Assembly (NCBI RefSeq): GCF_014698235.1 | Contig: NZ_JACJSP010000003.1 | Coordinates: 62,001-126,000, forward strand | DNA from: Limnothrix sp. FACHB-406 | GTDB taxonomy: Bacteria; Cyanobacteriota; Cyanobacteriia; CACIAM-69d | Reading direction: 5' to 3' | Length of the DNA: 64,000 nt | Shown here: piece by piece, positions 38,431 through 48,119 of the stretch | Numbering within the stretch: position 1 is the stretch's first letter | Layout: each line of letters begins with the position of its first letter | The notes under the pieces: model-generated | What the model was told of the DNA's origin: nothing | Seen by the model: only the letters and a program-made list of their open reading frames with translations | Databases searched by the model: none | Position numbers and translations under genes: made by a program

Positions 38431-39621
38431 ATGCTAATTCTTGAGTTCAAAGTCTACGGAAAGCCTGCTCAGTTCAGCGCGATTGATGAGGCGCTGAGGA
38501 CTGCCAAGTTCATCCAAAACAAGTGCTTGCGCTATTGGATGGACAATAAAGGCTTGTCTAAATACGACCTCAACAAGTATTGTGCGGTGCTGGCAAAAGA
38601 ATTTCCGTTTGCTAATGAACTCAACTCAATGGCTCGTCAAGCATCGGCAGAACGCACTTGGTCTGCGATTTCGCGGTTTTATGAGAACTGCAAAAAGCAG
38701 ATCCCAGGCAAGAAAGGTTTTCCGCAATTTAAGAAAGACGTTCGCTCAGTGGAATATAAAACGACTGGGTGGAAACTAGCGGAGGATCGTAAATCAATCA
38801 CGTTCACTGATGGTAAGCAGATCGGCAGATTGAAACTGAAGGGAACTCGTGATTTGCATTTTTACCAACCTAACCAAATCAAGCGGGTCAGATTGGTAAA
38901 ACGTGCAGATGGGTACTATGTTCAATTTGCCGTATCTGTTGAACGCTTTGAAGTAGTCCAGCCTTCTGGTAAGGCGATTGGGTTAGATGTGGGACTCAAC
39001 GATTTCTACGTCACTCAGGATGGCGGCAGAGCGGAAAATCCGCGCTTTCTTCGCAGGGGAGAGCAACGGATCAAGCAGGCTCAAAGGAGGGTTAGCAGAA
39101 AGGTTAAAGGGTCAAGCAATCGTCGCAAGGCAAGGGTGATTTTAGGCAAGCGCCATCTCAAGATAAGTAGGCAGCGTAAAGACCATGCTGTGAAATTGGC
39201 ACGGTGCGTAGTTCAGTCTAACGACTTGATCGTCTACGAAGATTTGAGAATCAAAAACATGGTGCAGAATCACTGCCTTGCCAAGTCGATTAACGATGCA
39301 TCCTGGTATCAGTTCAGAGTGTGGCTGGAATACTTTGGCAAAGTGTTTGGCAAAATTACCGTTGCCGTCCTGCCTCACTACACCAGCCAGGAATGCTCTA
39401 GCTGTGGCGCGATTGTCAAGAAAGGGCTGTCAACAAGGACGCATATTTGTCGGTGCGGAGCTGTTCTCAATCATGACCACAATGCAGCTAGAAATATCCT
39501 CAGTCGGGGATTGGCTACGGTAGGGCATACCGGAAGCTACGGTCTTGAACCGTGCAACGCTTGGGGAGAGGATGCCTCTACTTTGGTTGGGGAAACCCTG
39601 CCAAGGCAAGCAACCTCGTAG
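38431..39621 (+). CDS. tnpB: TnpB RNA-guided nuclease of IS200/IS605 family
   Basis: This 396-aa protein has an N-terminal OrfB helix-turn-helix region. The split RuvC-like nuclease is intact, with Asp186 in GLDVGL, Glu270 in VYEDL and Asp349 in NHDHNAARN. The zinc finger is C322-x2-C325...C340-x-C342. TnpB proteins are RNA-guided DNA endonucleases, ancestors of Cas12, that help their elements persist. A perfect TATAAT (38419-38424) lies 6 bp before the ATG, so the mRNA leader would be very short or the main promoter lies elsewhere. All catalytic residues present suggests recent arrival or selection. Confidence 0.93.
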   Translation: MLILEFKVYGKPAQFSAIDEALRTAKFIQNKCLRYWMDNKGLSKYDLNKYCAVLAKEFPFANELNSMARQASAERTWSAISRFYENCKKQIPGKKGFPQFKKDVRSVEYKTTGWKLAEDRKSITFTDGKQIGRLKLKGTRDLHFYQPNQIKRVRLVKRADGYYVQFAVSVERFEVVQPSGKAIGLDVGLNDFYVTQDGGRAENPRFLRRGEQRIKQAQRRVSRKVKGSSNRRKARVILGKRHLKISRQRKDHAVKLARCVVQSNDLIVYEDLRIKNMVQNHCLAKSINDASWYQFRVWLEYFGKVFGKITVAVLPHYTSQECSSCGAIVKKGLSTRTHICRCGAVLNHDHNAARNILSRGLATVGHTGSYGLEPCNAWGEDASTLVGETLPRQATS

Positions 39622-39660
39622 AATCAAGAATCCCTGTCTTTTTAGGGCGGGGAGTGTCAA
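39500..39660 (+). ncRNA. Probable omega RNA (TnpB guide scaffold) at the 3' end of tnpB
   Basis: In this family the guide RNA scaffold is derived from the tnpB 3' end plus the right end of the element, with the guide taken from flanking DNA. Here the equivalent segment includes the right-end hairpin at 39631-39653. The guide would then read into the sequence just before and into menD. This rests on family knowledge and position only. Confidence 0.35.
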
Positions 39661-39696
39661 CACGCGGGTCATGCGCGGTTGGATAGGGGTTTGATC

Positions 39697-41439
39697 TTGG
39701 GGATAGATTTCACGAATCGCAATACGTTGTGGGCTTCGGTGTTGGCGGAAACGCTGGTGCGGGTGGGGGTGACGGAGGTGGTGATTTGCCCAGGCTCCCG
39801 ATCGACCCCGTTAACGATCGCCCTGGCCAGCCATCCGCGAATGACGGCGATTCCGATTTTGGATGAGCGATCGGGGGCATTTTGGGCCCTGGGGGCGGCC
39901 CGGCGATCGCACCGGCCGGTGGCGGTGGTTTGCACATCGGGCACGGCGGGAGCCAACTTTTTCCCGGCGGTGATTGAGGCTCGCGAAAGTGGTGTGCCCC
40001 TGTTGTTGCTCACGGCCGATCGTCCACCAGAGTTGCGCGACTGTGCGGCGGGCCAGGCGATCGATCAGCTCAAGCTCTTTGGGATTTATCCCGTTTGGCA
40101 AGCAGAATTGGCCCTGCCGGAACCTCGGTTAGACCTGTTGGCCTATTTGCGCCAAACCCTGGCCCAGGCGGCCCAACGGGCGATCGCCGCTCCGGGCCCC
40201 GTGCATCTGAATGTTCCCTTGCGGGATCCGTTGCCCCCTTTGCCGGAGCCGGCCGTGGCCGATGCCCTGGCCCAGCTACGGGCCAATTGGCATGATCAGG
40301 AGTTCTTTGGGCATTTGCAGCCGGTGCGCCGACCGATTACCTTTTCCCGGTTGCCCTGGCAGGAGTTTTGGCAAGGGGCCCGCCAAACGGAACGGGGGCT
40401 GATTGTGGCGGGGCCGGCCCAACCGGCGGATCCGGCGGCCTATTGTGCAGCGGTGGGCCGCTTGGCGCGATCGCTCGGTTGGCCCGTGTTGGCGGAGGGC
40501 CTCTCGCCGTTGCGGAATTTTGGGGCCCTGAATCAGCACTTGGTGGCCCACTACGACTTGATGTTGCGTAATCCCCACCAGCGGGAACAACTGCGACCCA
40601 CGATGGTGCTGCGGCTGGGGGGCTTACCAATCAGCAAGACCCTGCGCCTGTGGTTAATGGAAACCGACGCGCCCCAATGGGTTCTAGATCCGGGCGATCG
40701 CAACCTGGATCCCCTCCATGGCCGCACACGATCGATCCAGGGGGCGATCGAACTCTGGGAAACCCCGGAACCGGACTTGCCCCCCTCCGATTATTTGCAA
40801 ACTTGGCTAGCGGGCGATCGAGCCATGGAAATCACCGTGAAACAGGCTCTAGCGGAACAGCCCCAACGTCTGGAGAGCAAAATCGCCTGGTTGTTGCCGC
40901 AAACACTGCCCGATCGCACCCCCATCTTCATTTGCAACAGTATGCCCGTGCGGGATGTGGAATATTTTTGGGGCATTAACAACCGGGAAATTCAGCCCTT
41001 TTTTAATCGGGGAGCCAACGGCATCGATGGCAGTCTTTCCACCGCGATCGGCCTCGCCCAACACCATCAACCGGCCGTGATGCTCACCGGAGATTTGGCC
41101 CTGTTGCACGACACCAACGGCTTCTTAGCCCGTCGCCACTTCCAAGGCAGCCTCACCATTTTGCTGATTAACAACAACGGCGGCGGCATCTTTGAAATGC
41201 TGCCCGTTTCGCAGTTTGAACCCCCTTTTGAGGAGTTTTTTGCCACACCGCAATCGGTCAACTTTGCCAGCCTCTGCGAGAGCTATGGCATTGAGTACCG
41301 GCAAATTACCCAATGGCAGCAGTTTTGCGACTCCTTGAGCCAACTGCCCGCCCAAGGCATTCGTGTGCTGGAATTTTTGTGCGATCGCAAGCGGGATGCC
41401 CAGTGGCGACAATCTTTTTTCCGGCAGTTGGCTGTTTAG
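39697..41439 (+). CDS. menD: 2-succinyl-5-enolpyruvyl-6-hydroxy-3-cyclohexene-1-carboxylate synthase
   Basis: This protein of about 580 aa depends on thiamine diphosphate. It has the N-terminal NTLWASVLAETLVRVGVTEVV and CPGSRSTPL, a RDCAAGQAID middle, MLTGDLALLHDTNGF for the cofactor and NNNGGGIFEMLPVSQF. It makes SEPHCHC from isochorismate and 2-oxoglutarate, on the path to phylloquinone for photosystem I. No ATG exists in frame near the start. TTG at 39697, with AGGGG about 9 bp upstream, fits the family N-terminus best; TTG at 39679 is also open. The tnpB element ends directly upstream and may have replaced the native promoter or start. Confidence 0.9.
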   Translation: MGIDFTNRNTLWASVLAETLVRVGVTEVVICPGSRSTPLTIALASHPRMTAIPILDERSGAFWALGAARRSHRPVAVVCTSGTAGANFFPAVIEARESGVPLLLLTADRPPELRDCAAGQAIDQLKLFGIYPVWQAELALPEPRLDLLAYLRQTLAQAAQRAIAAPGPVHLNVPLRDPLPPLPEPAVADALAQLRANWHDQEFFGHLQPVRRPITFSRLPWQEFWQGARQTERGLIVAGPAQPADPAAYCAAVGRLARSLGWPVLAEGLSPLRNFGALNQHLVAHYDLMLRNPHQREQLRPTMVLRLGGLPISKTLRLWLMETDAPQWVLDPGDRNLDPLHGRTRSIQGAIELWETPEPDLPPSDYLQTWLAGDRAMEITVKQALAEQPQRLESKIAWLLPQTLPDRTPIFICNSMPVRDVEYFWGINNREIQPFFNRGANGIDGSLSTAIGLAQHHQPAVMLTGDLALLHDTNGFLARRHFQGSLTILLINNNGGGIFEMLPVSQFEPPFEEFFATPQSVNFASLCESYGIEYRQITQWQQFCDSLSQLPAQGIRVLEFLCDRKRDAQWRQSFFRQLAV

Positions 41440-41534
41440 GGCCGTGGGGGCGGGGTCTTCCCCATGTGCTTCAACTGAACGGTTAGCTTGTTCAAAATTA
41501 TCCCAACCAACGTTGATCGAAACCCGTCAACCCT

Positions 41535-41562
41535 GTAGGGGCGTACGGCCGTACGCCCCTAC
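41535..41562. terminator. 28-bp palindromic repeat between convergent menD and ndhM
   Basis: This is a perfect palindrome with arms GTAGGGGCGTACGG and CCGTACGCCCCTAC. It is nearly identical to 24577-24604 and likewise sits between two convergent genes. A terminator role is inferred. Confidence 0.6.
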
Positions 41563-41615
41563 CCGGATTTTCTCGGTCTGAGGTTGAAGCCCATGGGTCT
41601 CCCTGCCCAGTTCCC

Positions 41616-41948
41616 CTAGGGCGAAACCTGCGGCAAGCCCATGCTGTAATTCACCGCGCGGGTTTCCAAGTTGTAGGCGATCGTGCCATTTTGCAACAGC
41701 GATCGCACAAAATGCTCCAAATCTGACCCAATCCGCCGCAGGGTATATTCTGTCAAATCTTGACCCGCCGACTGGGCCACCAACTCTTCAAACTTGCGGT
41801 AAACCTGCTGGAGCGCCTCCGGACTCCACAAAAACTCATTATCAGGATCAATATCAATCGTGAGCTTCGTTTCGCTGGGCACAATGTCATCATTGACCAA
41901 CTCGGCAGCGAAGATGCGGATATGGCGGGTGGTGGACTTTAGTAGCAT
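41616..41948 (-). CDS. ndhM: NAD(P)H-quinone oxidoreductase subunit M
   Basis: This 110-aa protein begins MLLKSTTRHIRIFAAEL. It continues with SETKLTIDIDPDNEFLWSPE, ALQQVYRKFEELVAQSAGQDL, RRIGSDLEHFVRSLLQNG and a C-terminal NLETRAVNYSMGLPQV. This is the NdhM pattern, an oxygenic-photosynthesis-specific subunit of the NDH-1 hydrophilic arm used in cyclic electron flow and respiration at the thylakoid. The ATG at 41948 is the family start; the 18 open codons before it are not conserved-looking. Confidence 0.93.
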   Translation of the reverse strand: MLLKSTTRHIRIFAAELVNDDIVPSETKLTIDIDPDNEFLWSPEALQQVYRKFEELVAQSAGQDLTEYTLRRIGSDLEHFVRSLLQNGTIAYNLETRAVNYSMGLPQVSP

Positions 41949-42100
41949 CGGCTCTGGTTTTGAACGCGGCGGTTGAGAAGGGATCTGGGCATGGACAGCC
42001 AAGGCCCGATCGCCAGACTCCCCAATTCCAAACTCCCCAATTATTGTAGGAGCTTGCCCAATGCGTTCTACCCCTTCCTAAGGGCCACGAATTCTAATTG

Positions 42101-42838
42101 ATGCTGAAACTCTTTTTTATCCGTCATACGGAGTCGATCGGGAATGCAGCGGGGCGGATGATGGGGCGAGCCGACGACCCCTTGACCGATCGGGGCCAAA
42201 CCCAAGCGCGATCGCTCGGCCGGGCCCTGGCCCAACAGGGGGCCCATCCCCAAACCATTTACAGCAGCCCCCAACAACGGGCCCAAGAAACCGCCCAACT
42301 GGCGCGATCAGCCGCCATGGCCCACCCAGCCACGGGCGATCGACCCCGACCGCCGATCATCACCGACACCCACCTTTGCGAATTTGACAACGGCATTTTT
42401 CAGGGGCTGACCTGGAGCGAAGCCAGGCAACAATATCCCGAACTTTGCCAAAAACTGGAAAATTCCTGGGAATGGATCCCAATTCCGCAATCAGAAACCC
42501 TAGAAGCCGGGCGATCTCGCGCACAGATCTTTTTACAAGGTCTAATTAGCCAATTTATTGACACAAACCCCACCGAAACAGAGCCACAAAATCCCGATCC
42601 CTGCCTTTGGATCATCACCCATCACTGGATCTTGCAACACCTAATCTCAGAGATCCTCGGCTCCCCAAGAACATGGCAAATTTCCATCCCCCACGGAGCA
42701 GTTTTTGAGCTATGGCTCGATCAAACCCGCTGGCAAACTACCCAGGAACTCGCCATGGGTTTAGACGATCAACAGCGGTTGAACCATGTTTTTTGGCAAA
42801 TTCACCGCTTCAATCAACTATTGGAGAACAGAGACTGA
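42101..42838 (+). CDS. Histidine phosphatase family protein (phosphoglycerate-mutase-like)
   Basis: This 245-aa protein has the catalytic RHTE at residues 8-11 (FFIRHTESIGNAAGRMMG), DDPLTDRGQTQARSLG and YSSPQQRAQETAQ. An acidic CEFDNGIFQGLTWSEA and the second histidine in WIITHHWIL complete the site. These make the phosphohistidine of branch 1 of the superfamily. It is a phosphatase or mutase of unknown substrate. The first frame codon is a TTG, but the ATG directly after it is used. Confidence 0.85.
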   Translation: MLKLFFIRHTESIGNAAGRMMGRADDPLTDRGQTQARSLGRALAQQGAHPQTIYSSPQQRAQETAQLARSAAMAHPATGDRPRPPIITDTHLCEFDNGIFQGLTWSEARQQYPELCQKLENSWEWIPIPQSETLEAGRSRAQIFLQGLISQFIDTNPTETEPQNPDPCLWIITHHWILQHLISEILGSPRTWQISIPHGAVFELWLDQTRWQTTQELAMGLDDQQRLNHVFWQIHRFNQLLENRD

Positions 42839-43317
42839 TCAACTTCCTGGGAAATTTTGTGAAAATAGACTGAATGTTCATTTTTCGAGCTAAATTTTCC
42901 ATGTGTGTTAGTCAGTCCGCGCAAATCTGCCCCGCCTGATCGATGTTGTGATACATCATGACGATCTATCCTGGTTCATTCGTGCTAGATCGTCCTGATG
43001 CACACTGAATTTCCCCTTGGGATATCGATTCCCGATCGATCCCCTACCCTGATTAACTGGGGCTAATCCTCCTAATAGGAGATTTAGACCCATTCATTCT
43101 GGGTTGGTTCATTGAGATAGCACTCAGATAACACTCAGTAGGTATAACCGCTCATTCGGTTGCTGCCTGGGATAGTCATGCTGTGCTCAACAACGGCGAT
43201 CAACCAGGTCATAACCTGCCTAATTGGGCTGGGATCGATTCTGCCCCGGAGTGACTAATCATTATCTACCAACCACTCAATCAACCTTCACGGGTTTTCT
43301 CTTTGAGGAATTTGTCG
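42839..43317. other. 479-bp leader region before the RemA-like gene
   Basis: No gene is seen. It contains an inverted repeat AATCCTCC-TAAT-AGGAGATT (about 43066-43085, one mismatch) and several short AT-rich direct repeats such as GATAGCACTCAGATAACACTCAG. GAGGAA at 43304-43309 is the ribosome binding site of the gene at 43318. The length suggests regulation of that gene, which is inference. Confidence 0.45.
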
Positions 43318-43578
43318 ATGGACATTCAACTAATTAATGTTGGTTTCGGTAATATTGTGGCGGCCAACCGAATCATCGCCATTGTCAGCCCTGACTCGGC
43401 TCCGATTCGTCGCCTAGTTACTGATGCAAAAGATCGTGGTCAACTCATTGATGCCACCTATGGTCGCCGTACGAGAGCTGTGATTATTTCGGATTCGGGC
43501 CATGTGGTGTTGTCTGCGATTCAACCCGAAACCGTTGCCAATCGCTTGGTGGTTGGCAAGGAACCCAAAGGGGACTAA
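43318..43578 (+). CDS. RemA-like regulator (DUF370)
   Basis: This 86-aa protein starts [20 protein letters not shown] and continues with [40 protein letters not shown] and [13 protein letters not shown]. It is a full-length DUF370 protein. The Bacillus member RemA is a ring-forming DNA-binding protein that activates biofilm-matrix operons. The cyanobacterial role is not established. The ATG at 43318 is chosen for GAGGAA nine bases upstream and the family start. The next gene, convergent, is the CheA hybrid of the chemosensory cluster. Confidence 0.85.
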   Translation: MDIQLINVGFGNIVAANRIIAIVSPDSAPIRRLVTDAKDRGQLIDATYGRRTRAVIISDSGHVVLSAIQPETVANRLVVGKEPKGD

Positions 43579-43976
43579 TCTTTCCGATCGCCGCCAGCAT
43601 CCACCCGATCGCATGGATCATTCGATGGGAATTGGTTAACGGCTCTAGGAATCCGTCAAGTCTTTGGGAAATTCTGAGTCGCTTTCGCTCTCAGCTTTTT
43701 GGCTTCATTTCATGGTGTGTTTGCTCAAGAAATCTTATCTAGGGAGTTTTAGGGCAAACAGGCATCACAATTCGTTCATGACTTGTTCATGAGGAGTTGT
43801 CGATCGATTAGGGGGGGACGTTCTAGCTCGCGATCGCTAGATCAATTGGGTAATTGAGGAAGCTGTCGAGTTTCCGGGTTGGCATGGGTCAACCGTTGCC
43901 GGTCACGAGCTAGAACGCCATTAAATCGTTCACCAATCACGTCTAGCCGTTTATGCCTCGGGGTTGCTGAGAAGAG

Positions 43977-44099
43977 TTGGTACGCCAATCACAGATGCCA
44001 TGAAGCAATTAGTGCCATGAAGCAATTATTAGGTGGGCAGTGCCCACCCTACTGTGCTGTGCTTATCCCGAATTCACATTTAGCGAGGTAAGGGCTGTA
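43977..44099. repeat. Dispersed repeat C, copy 2 (inverted relative to 25936)
   Basis: TTGGTACGCC at the left end, GGTGGGCAGTGCCCACCCTA in the middle and CGAGGTAAGGGCTGTA at the right are the reverse complement of 25936-26033. This copy has an internal duplication, ATGCCATGAAGCAATTA then GTGCCATGAAGCAATTA. The rest of the gap 43579-43976 shows nothing I can assign. Confidence 0.75.
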
Positions 44100-44114
44100 A
44101 TTCATAACCAGTAA

Positions 44115-46631
44115 CTAGGGCGATCGAGCCAGTTCGCGCAAAATTTCCAGCAGCGCCGCTTGGTTAAATGCATCCTTGGTTAGGTAGGCATTGGCTCCGG
44201 CTTCCGCGCCCCGTCGTTTGTCTGCGTCGGAATTCAGGGAGGATACGAGTACGATCGGGAGGTCGTCGTATTCGGGCATTTGACGAATTCGCGCCGTTAG
44301 CCCCAACCCATCCAAACGAGGCATTTGAATATCGGAGACGATCGCGTCGAAAGTGCGCGATCGCAGCTTGTGCAGTGCATCCATTCCGTCGGTGGCGGTC
44401 ACCACGTCGTAGCCAGCGGTTTCCAAAATTCGCTTTTCTTGGGTACGGGTGGCGATCGAGTCTTCCACCAACAAAATCGCTGGCGGCCGGGCCATGCTCA
44501 GGGAATCGGCCGTGCTCAGGCTGCTGTTGCGGCTGGTGCGGCCGCCCAAGGTGGCAAACAAGTCCGGCGGGTGCAGCACGGGGCACACGTCTCCATTGCC
44601 CAAAATCGTCACCCCAGACACATTCCGCACGCGCACCAGTAGTTTGCTCTGGGGCTTGAGCATAATTTCTTGCACATCAATCAGCCGATCGACAAACACG
44701 GCCAGGCGATCGCGCCCCATCACCAACACCACACAGGCATGGGGAATGACATCGACCCGATCGGGCGCGGGCCCCGGCGGCAATCCCGGCAACTCCAGCA
44801 AATCCCCCAGGTCGGTGGCGGAAACCGGTTCCCCTTCCAGCAAAATGACGGGGCGACCTTCCAAGGCAGTGATTTGACTGACCGGCACAAGGCGCGTTTC
44901 GTGAACATATTCCAAAGGAATGGCCAAGGTGCGATCGCGCGTCATCACCAACAGGGCTTGGGTGGCCGCCAGGGTTGTTCCCACCGTGAGGGTGATGGTG
45001 CAACCCTGACCCGGCTTGGACTGCACGATCACCCGCCCCTTCAGCCGTTCTGCACAAACCCGCACCGCATCAAGGCCCACACCTCGTCCCGATAGCTCGG
45101 TGGCTTCCAGGCGGGTGGAAAATCCTGGCAACAAAATCAGCTCAAAAATCTGTTCATCCTGCCAATGGGCGAGTTCTTCGGCACTGTAAAGCTGCTGACG
45201 AACGGCGGTGGCGATAATTGCCTGACGATCCAAGCCGCGGCCGTCATCGCTGAGGGAAATCAAGACCCGATCGCCCTGTTGAGCACCCCGCAACTGCAAG
45301 GTGGCACAGGCGGGTTTACCGGCTGCTTGACGTTCAGCCGCCGACTCAATGCCGTGGTCGATCGCATTGCGCACCAGGTGCAATAGGGGATCTCGCAGCG
45401 CCTCAATCACCTGTTTGTCGGCGGTGGTTTCGCCCCCTTCCACCACCAGGGTGATGGCTTTGCCCTGCTGCTGGGCCAAGTCACGCACCATGCGCGGAAA
45501 ATGTTGAAACACCGTGGCCAAGGGCAACAACCGCAGGGAACGGGTGCGATCCTTCAGGTCATCGGTGATCGCCTCCAGGCGGTGGTTGGCGTTTTGGACT
45601 CGTTCCCGCAAGCCATAGAGGGCCTGTTGAAATTCTTCGTGCAGTTGATGCCGTTGCTGATCGCTACGACGACGATCGGTGGCTAGGGTGTGATCACTAA
45701 TCCGCTGCTGCCCCCGATCGAGCAAGCGCAATTCTTCCCACAGCCGCACCAACCCATCGAGCAAGGCCGCCTGGTGGGATAGTCGTCGCTCAATGGCCGC
45801 CAACTCACCCACCCGATCGACCAGGCCATCTAAATGGCGGGTGGCAACGCGGATCGTGTCGATGTGGTATGGCTCGGCGCTGGGGGGCGTGATGGGATTA
45901 ACTGAATGGATTGAATGAACTGGACTGGTTGGCCGATCAAGCGATCGAGCCGGTGGGGGCGATGTGGTGGCTGGGGAAGTGGGGACTGAAGAAGCGGGGC
46001 GATCGGCTCCAAGCGCTGGAACCGAATTAGAAACTGCTGGCGGTGTTGTTGAGGGGGTTACTTCCGGTTCGCTGGGCTGTTCTGAAATTAAGTCTGAAAT
46101 TAATTGGGGGTCTGGAATTGACTCTGGAATTGGCTCTGAAATTAGCTCTGAGTTTCCTTCAAAACTCGCTGGGGTCGTTTGGGCGATCGGGAGCGGACTG
46201 GGTTCCAGCGGCATCAACTCCGACTCAGCCACCCCACTGCTAGCCTGCATGAGCCGAGCCAACACCCGCACCGGATCGATCGCAGAAGGCAGCTCACTTG
46301 GTAGCTCCTCCGTCGCCTCCTGCACCAACTGCTTGACCGCATCCAGAGTGTTGTAGAGCGTTTCTGCCAGCAGCGGCGTGAGGCTGATTTCCTGACTCTG
46401 CAACTGCTTCAGCACATGCTCCACCTGATGAACCAGTTTTTCCACATGGTTCACCCCCAACATTCGCGAGTCTCCCTTCAGGGTGTGGGCCGCCCGCAAC
46501 AGTTCCGCAAAGTCATCGCGATCGCTGGGATTTTGTTCAAACCGCAGCAGTCCCGTTTCCAGGGTTTGCAGATGCTCGCCACTGGACAAGCGATAGAGTT
46601 CCCGCAGATCCCGATCGTCAATGATTGCCAT
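44115..46631 (-). CDS. CheA-type hybrid histidine kinase with C-terminal receiver
   Basis: This is an 838-aa protein. The Hpt (P1) domain is at 1-105 with phospho-accepting His49 in RAAHTLKGDSRMLG. An acidic Pro/Glu/Ser linker of about 110 residues contains PEPI/ISEP repeats. Dimerisation and HATPase domains follow (HLVRNAIDHGIESAAERQA, DDGRGLD, GRGVGLD), then a CheW-like P5 domain and a receiver (LLVEDSIATR, VSDIQMPRLDGL, YLTKDAF). No P2 (CheY-binding) domain is present. The architecture matches PilL/WspE-type kinases. It is the last gene of a minus-strand set, 21 bp after the MCP gene. Confidence 0.93.
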   Translation of the reverse strand: MAIIDDRDLRELYRLSSGEHLQTLETGLLRFEQNPSDRDDFAELLRAAHTLKGDSRMLGVNHVEKLVHQVEHVLKQLQSQEISLTPLLAETLYNTLDAVKQLVQEATEELPSELPSAIDPVRVLARLMQASSGVAESELMPLEPSPLPIAQTTPASFEGNSELISEPIPESIPDPQLISDLISEQPSEPEVTPSTTPPAVSNSVPALGADRPASSVPTSPATTSPPPARSLDRPTSPVHSIHSVNPITPPSAEPYHIDTIRVATRHLDGLVDRVGELAAIERRLSHQAALLDGLVRLWEELRLLDRGQQRISDHTLATDRRRSDQQRHQLHEEFQQALYGLRERVQNANHRLEAITDDLKDRTRSLRLLPLATVFQHFPRMVRDLAQQQGKAITLVVEGGETTADKQVIEALRDPLLHLVRNAIDHGIESAAERQAAGKPACATLQLRGAQQGDRVLISLSDDGRGLDRQAIIATAVRQQLYSAEELAHWQDEQIFELILLPGFSTRLEATELSGRGVGLDAVRVCAERLKGRVIVQSKPGQGCTITLTVGTTLAATQALLVMTRDRTLAIPLEYVHETRLVPVSQITALEGRPVILLEGEPVSATDLGDLLELPGLPPGPAPDRVDVIPHACVVLVMGRDRLAVFVDRLIDVQEIMLKPQSKLLVRVRNVSGVTILGNGDVCPVLHPPDLFATLGGRTSRNSSLSTADSLSMARPPAILLVEDSIATRTQEKRILETAGYDVVTATDGMDALHKLRSRTFDAIVSDIQMPRLDGLGLTARIRQMPEYDDLPIVLVSSLNSDADKRRGAEAGANAYLTKDAFNQAALLEILRELARSP

Positions 46632-46652
46632 CAGCCGTTCCCCATCCGGAAT

Positions 46653-48119
46653 CTAAACCATCTCTTGTAGGTCGCGGGCCGCCTCTTCCAAGCGTCGAGT
46701 GCCGATGCGGGTTTGGGCAATGCCTTCGGCGGTTTGCTTGGCCCCTTGGTTCAAGGCGTTCATGGCCTGCACCACTTGATCAACGGCGATCGCCTGCTGG
46801 CGAATATTCAGCGAAATTTGTTGGTTACTCACCACCACCATATCGATCGCCCGGGCCACCTCGTCAAAGGCTCCCGCCGTTTGCTGGCTGGCCGTTAAGC
46901 CCGTTTCCACGCGCTTGCTGCCCTCTTCTGTGGCCATGACTGTGGTGTCGATCGCCCCTTGAATTTCTGTCACCAACCCATCAATTTTTTGGGCCGATTC
47001 CTTGCTGCGATCGGCCAGCTTGCGAATTTCCGCCGCCACCACCGAAAACCCCTTGCCATGTTCCCCGGCCCGCACGGCCTCCACCGCCGCATTCAGGGCC
47101 AACATATTGGTTTGATTGGCCACATCCGTCACCAACTGCGTAATGCTGCCAATTTGGGCCGCCTGGCTGCTCAGTTGGGAAATTTGTTGGGCGATCGCAT
47201 TCATTTGCATTCGCATTTCCGTCATGCTCTCCAGGGTTTGGCCCACCGTGCGGTTGCCATCCTCCACCAAATGCAAAACCCGCTGGGAAGCCGCCGCCGC
47301 CGACTCCGCCTGTTCCGCCGACTGCCGAGATGAAGCACTCAGCTCATCCATCGTGGCCGTGGTTTCATTCACCGAAGCGGCTTGGGCGCTGGAAGTGCGT
47401 TCCTGTTGCTCCACCGTGGCCGCAATTTCACTGGATGAAGCTGCCAGGCTGCTGCTGACTTCAAACATTTGCCGACTCACCGCCACCACGATCCAAATCC
47501 CCAGCACCGTGGATCCCAAAACCGCCAGCCCCGTGGTCAACAGGGAAATATTCGACAGGGCCGTCAGGGCATCGTTTTGATCCTTCAGGGTTTTGTCCAC
47601 CAATTCCGATTGCCGACTGCGCAGAATTTCCACCAACCGTTCAACACTTTGAATGGCCTGGCGACCCCCATCCCGCTTCCATTCCGCGATCGCCCCGGCC
47701 GGATTTTGACGAGCAATGGTCAATAGTTTTTCGTTGATGGAAATTAATTGCGCCAAATCCTGTTTCAGTTCGCCCAGGGTTTCCCGCTGCCGAGCATCCA
47801 CAACGATCGCTTCCAAATCGGTCATGGCTTTGTCAGCGTTCCGACGCGCCTGATCAAAGGAAGTAATGGAAACGGGATTTTGATCGAGCAAGTATCCTCG
47901 GGTAGACCGGGAAACCGTTTGGGCATTGAACCCCAACAGACCGATTTTTTCTTCCACTTGCGTGACTCGGTTAAAAGTCGCCTGTTGCTCTCGAACGGAT
48001 TGCACATTATTCAAAACCACGGTGGTGGCAACGATCGACAGGGCGATCGGCATGGCATATCCCAAGGAGATTTGATACCGCAGCCGCCAGTGGCTATCGT
48101 TTTTGAGGGGGGAATTCAT
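46653..48119 (-). CDS. Methyl-accepting chemotaxis protein with CHASE3-like sensor
   Basis: This 488-aa protein has transmembrane helix 1 at about 20-40 ([18 protein letters not shown]). An extracytoplasmic helical domain of about 150 residues follows, with [12 protein letters not shown], a CHASE3-type signature. Transmembrane helix 2 is [21 protein letters not shown]. The signalling domain has the conserved tip [25 protein letters not shown]. No convincing HAMP domain lies between helix 2 and the coiled coil. The ATG at 48119 has AGGA upstream; the frame continues five codons to a TTG. It is the only MCP in the cluster. Confidence 0.92.
   Translation of the reverse strand: MNSPLKNDSHWRLRYQISLGYAMPIALSIVATTVVLNNVQSVREQQATFNRVTQVEEKIGLLGFNAQTVSRSTRGYLLDQNPVSITSFDQARRNADKAMTDLEAIVVDARQRETLGELKQDLAQLISINEKLLTIARQNPAGAIAEWKRDGGRQAIQSVERLVEILRSRQSELVDKTLKDQNDALTALSNISLLTTGLAVLGSTVLGIWIVVAVSRQMFEVSSSLAASSSEIAATVEQQERTSSAQAASVNETTATMDELSASSRQSAEQAESAAAASQRVLHLVEDGNRTVGQTLESMTEMRMQMNAIAQQISQLSSQAAQIGSITQLVTDVANQTNMLALNAAVEAVRAGEHGKGFSVVAAEIRKLADRSKESAQKIDGLVTEIQGAIDTTVMATEEGSKRVETGLTASQQTAGAFDEVARAIDMVVVSNQQISLNIRQQAIAVDQVVQAMNALNQGAKQTAEGIAQTRIGTRRLEEAARDLQEMV

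Larger units (their letters stand above)
38300..39660 (+). mobile_element. IS200/IS605-type element carrying only tnpB
   Basis: A single tnpB gene is flanked by subterminal hairpins instead of inverted repeats. On the left are CCTTG...CAAGG (38336-38356) and CTTATGC...GCATAAG (38393-38417). On the right is TCCCTGTC...GGGCGGGGA (39631-39653, with G-T pairs). No tnpA (Y1 transposase) is present, so mobility depends on a copy elsewhere. Exact ends are estimated. The right end falls about 20-40 bp before the menD start. Confidence 0.75.
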
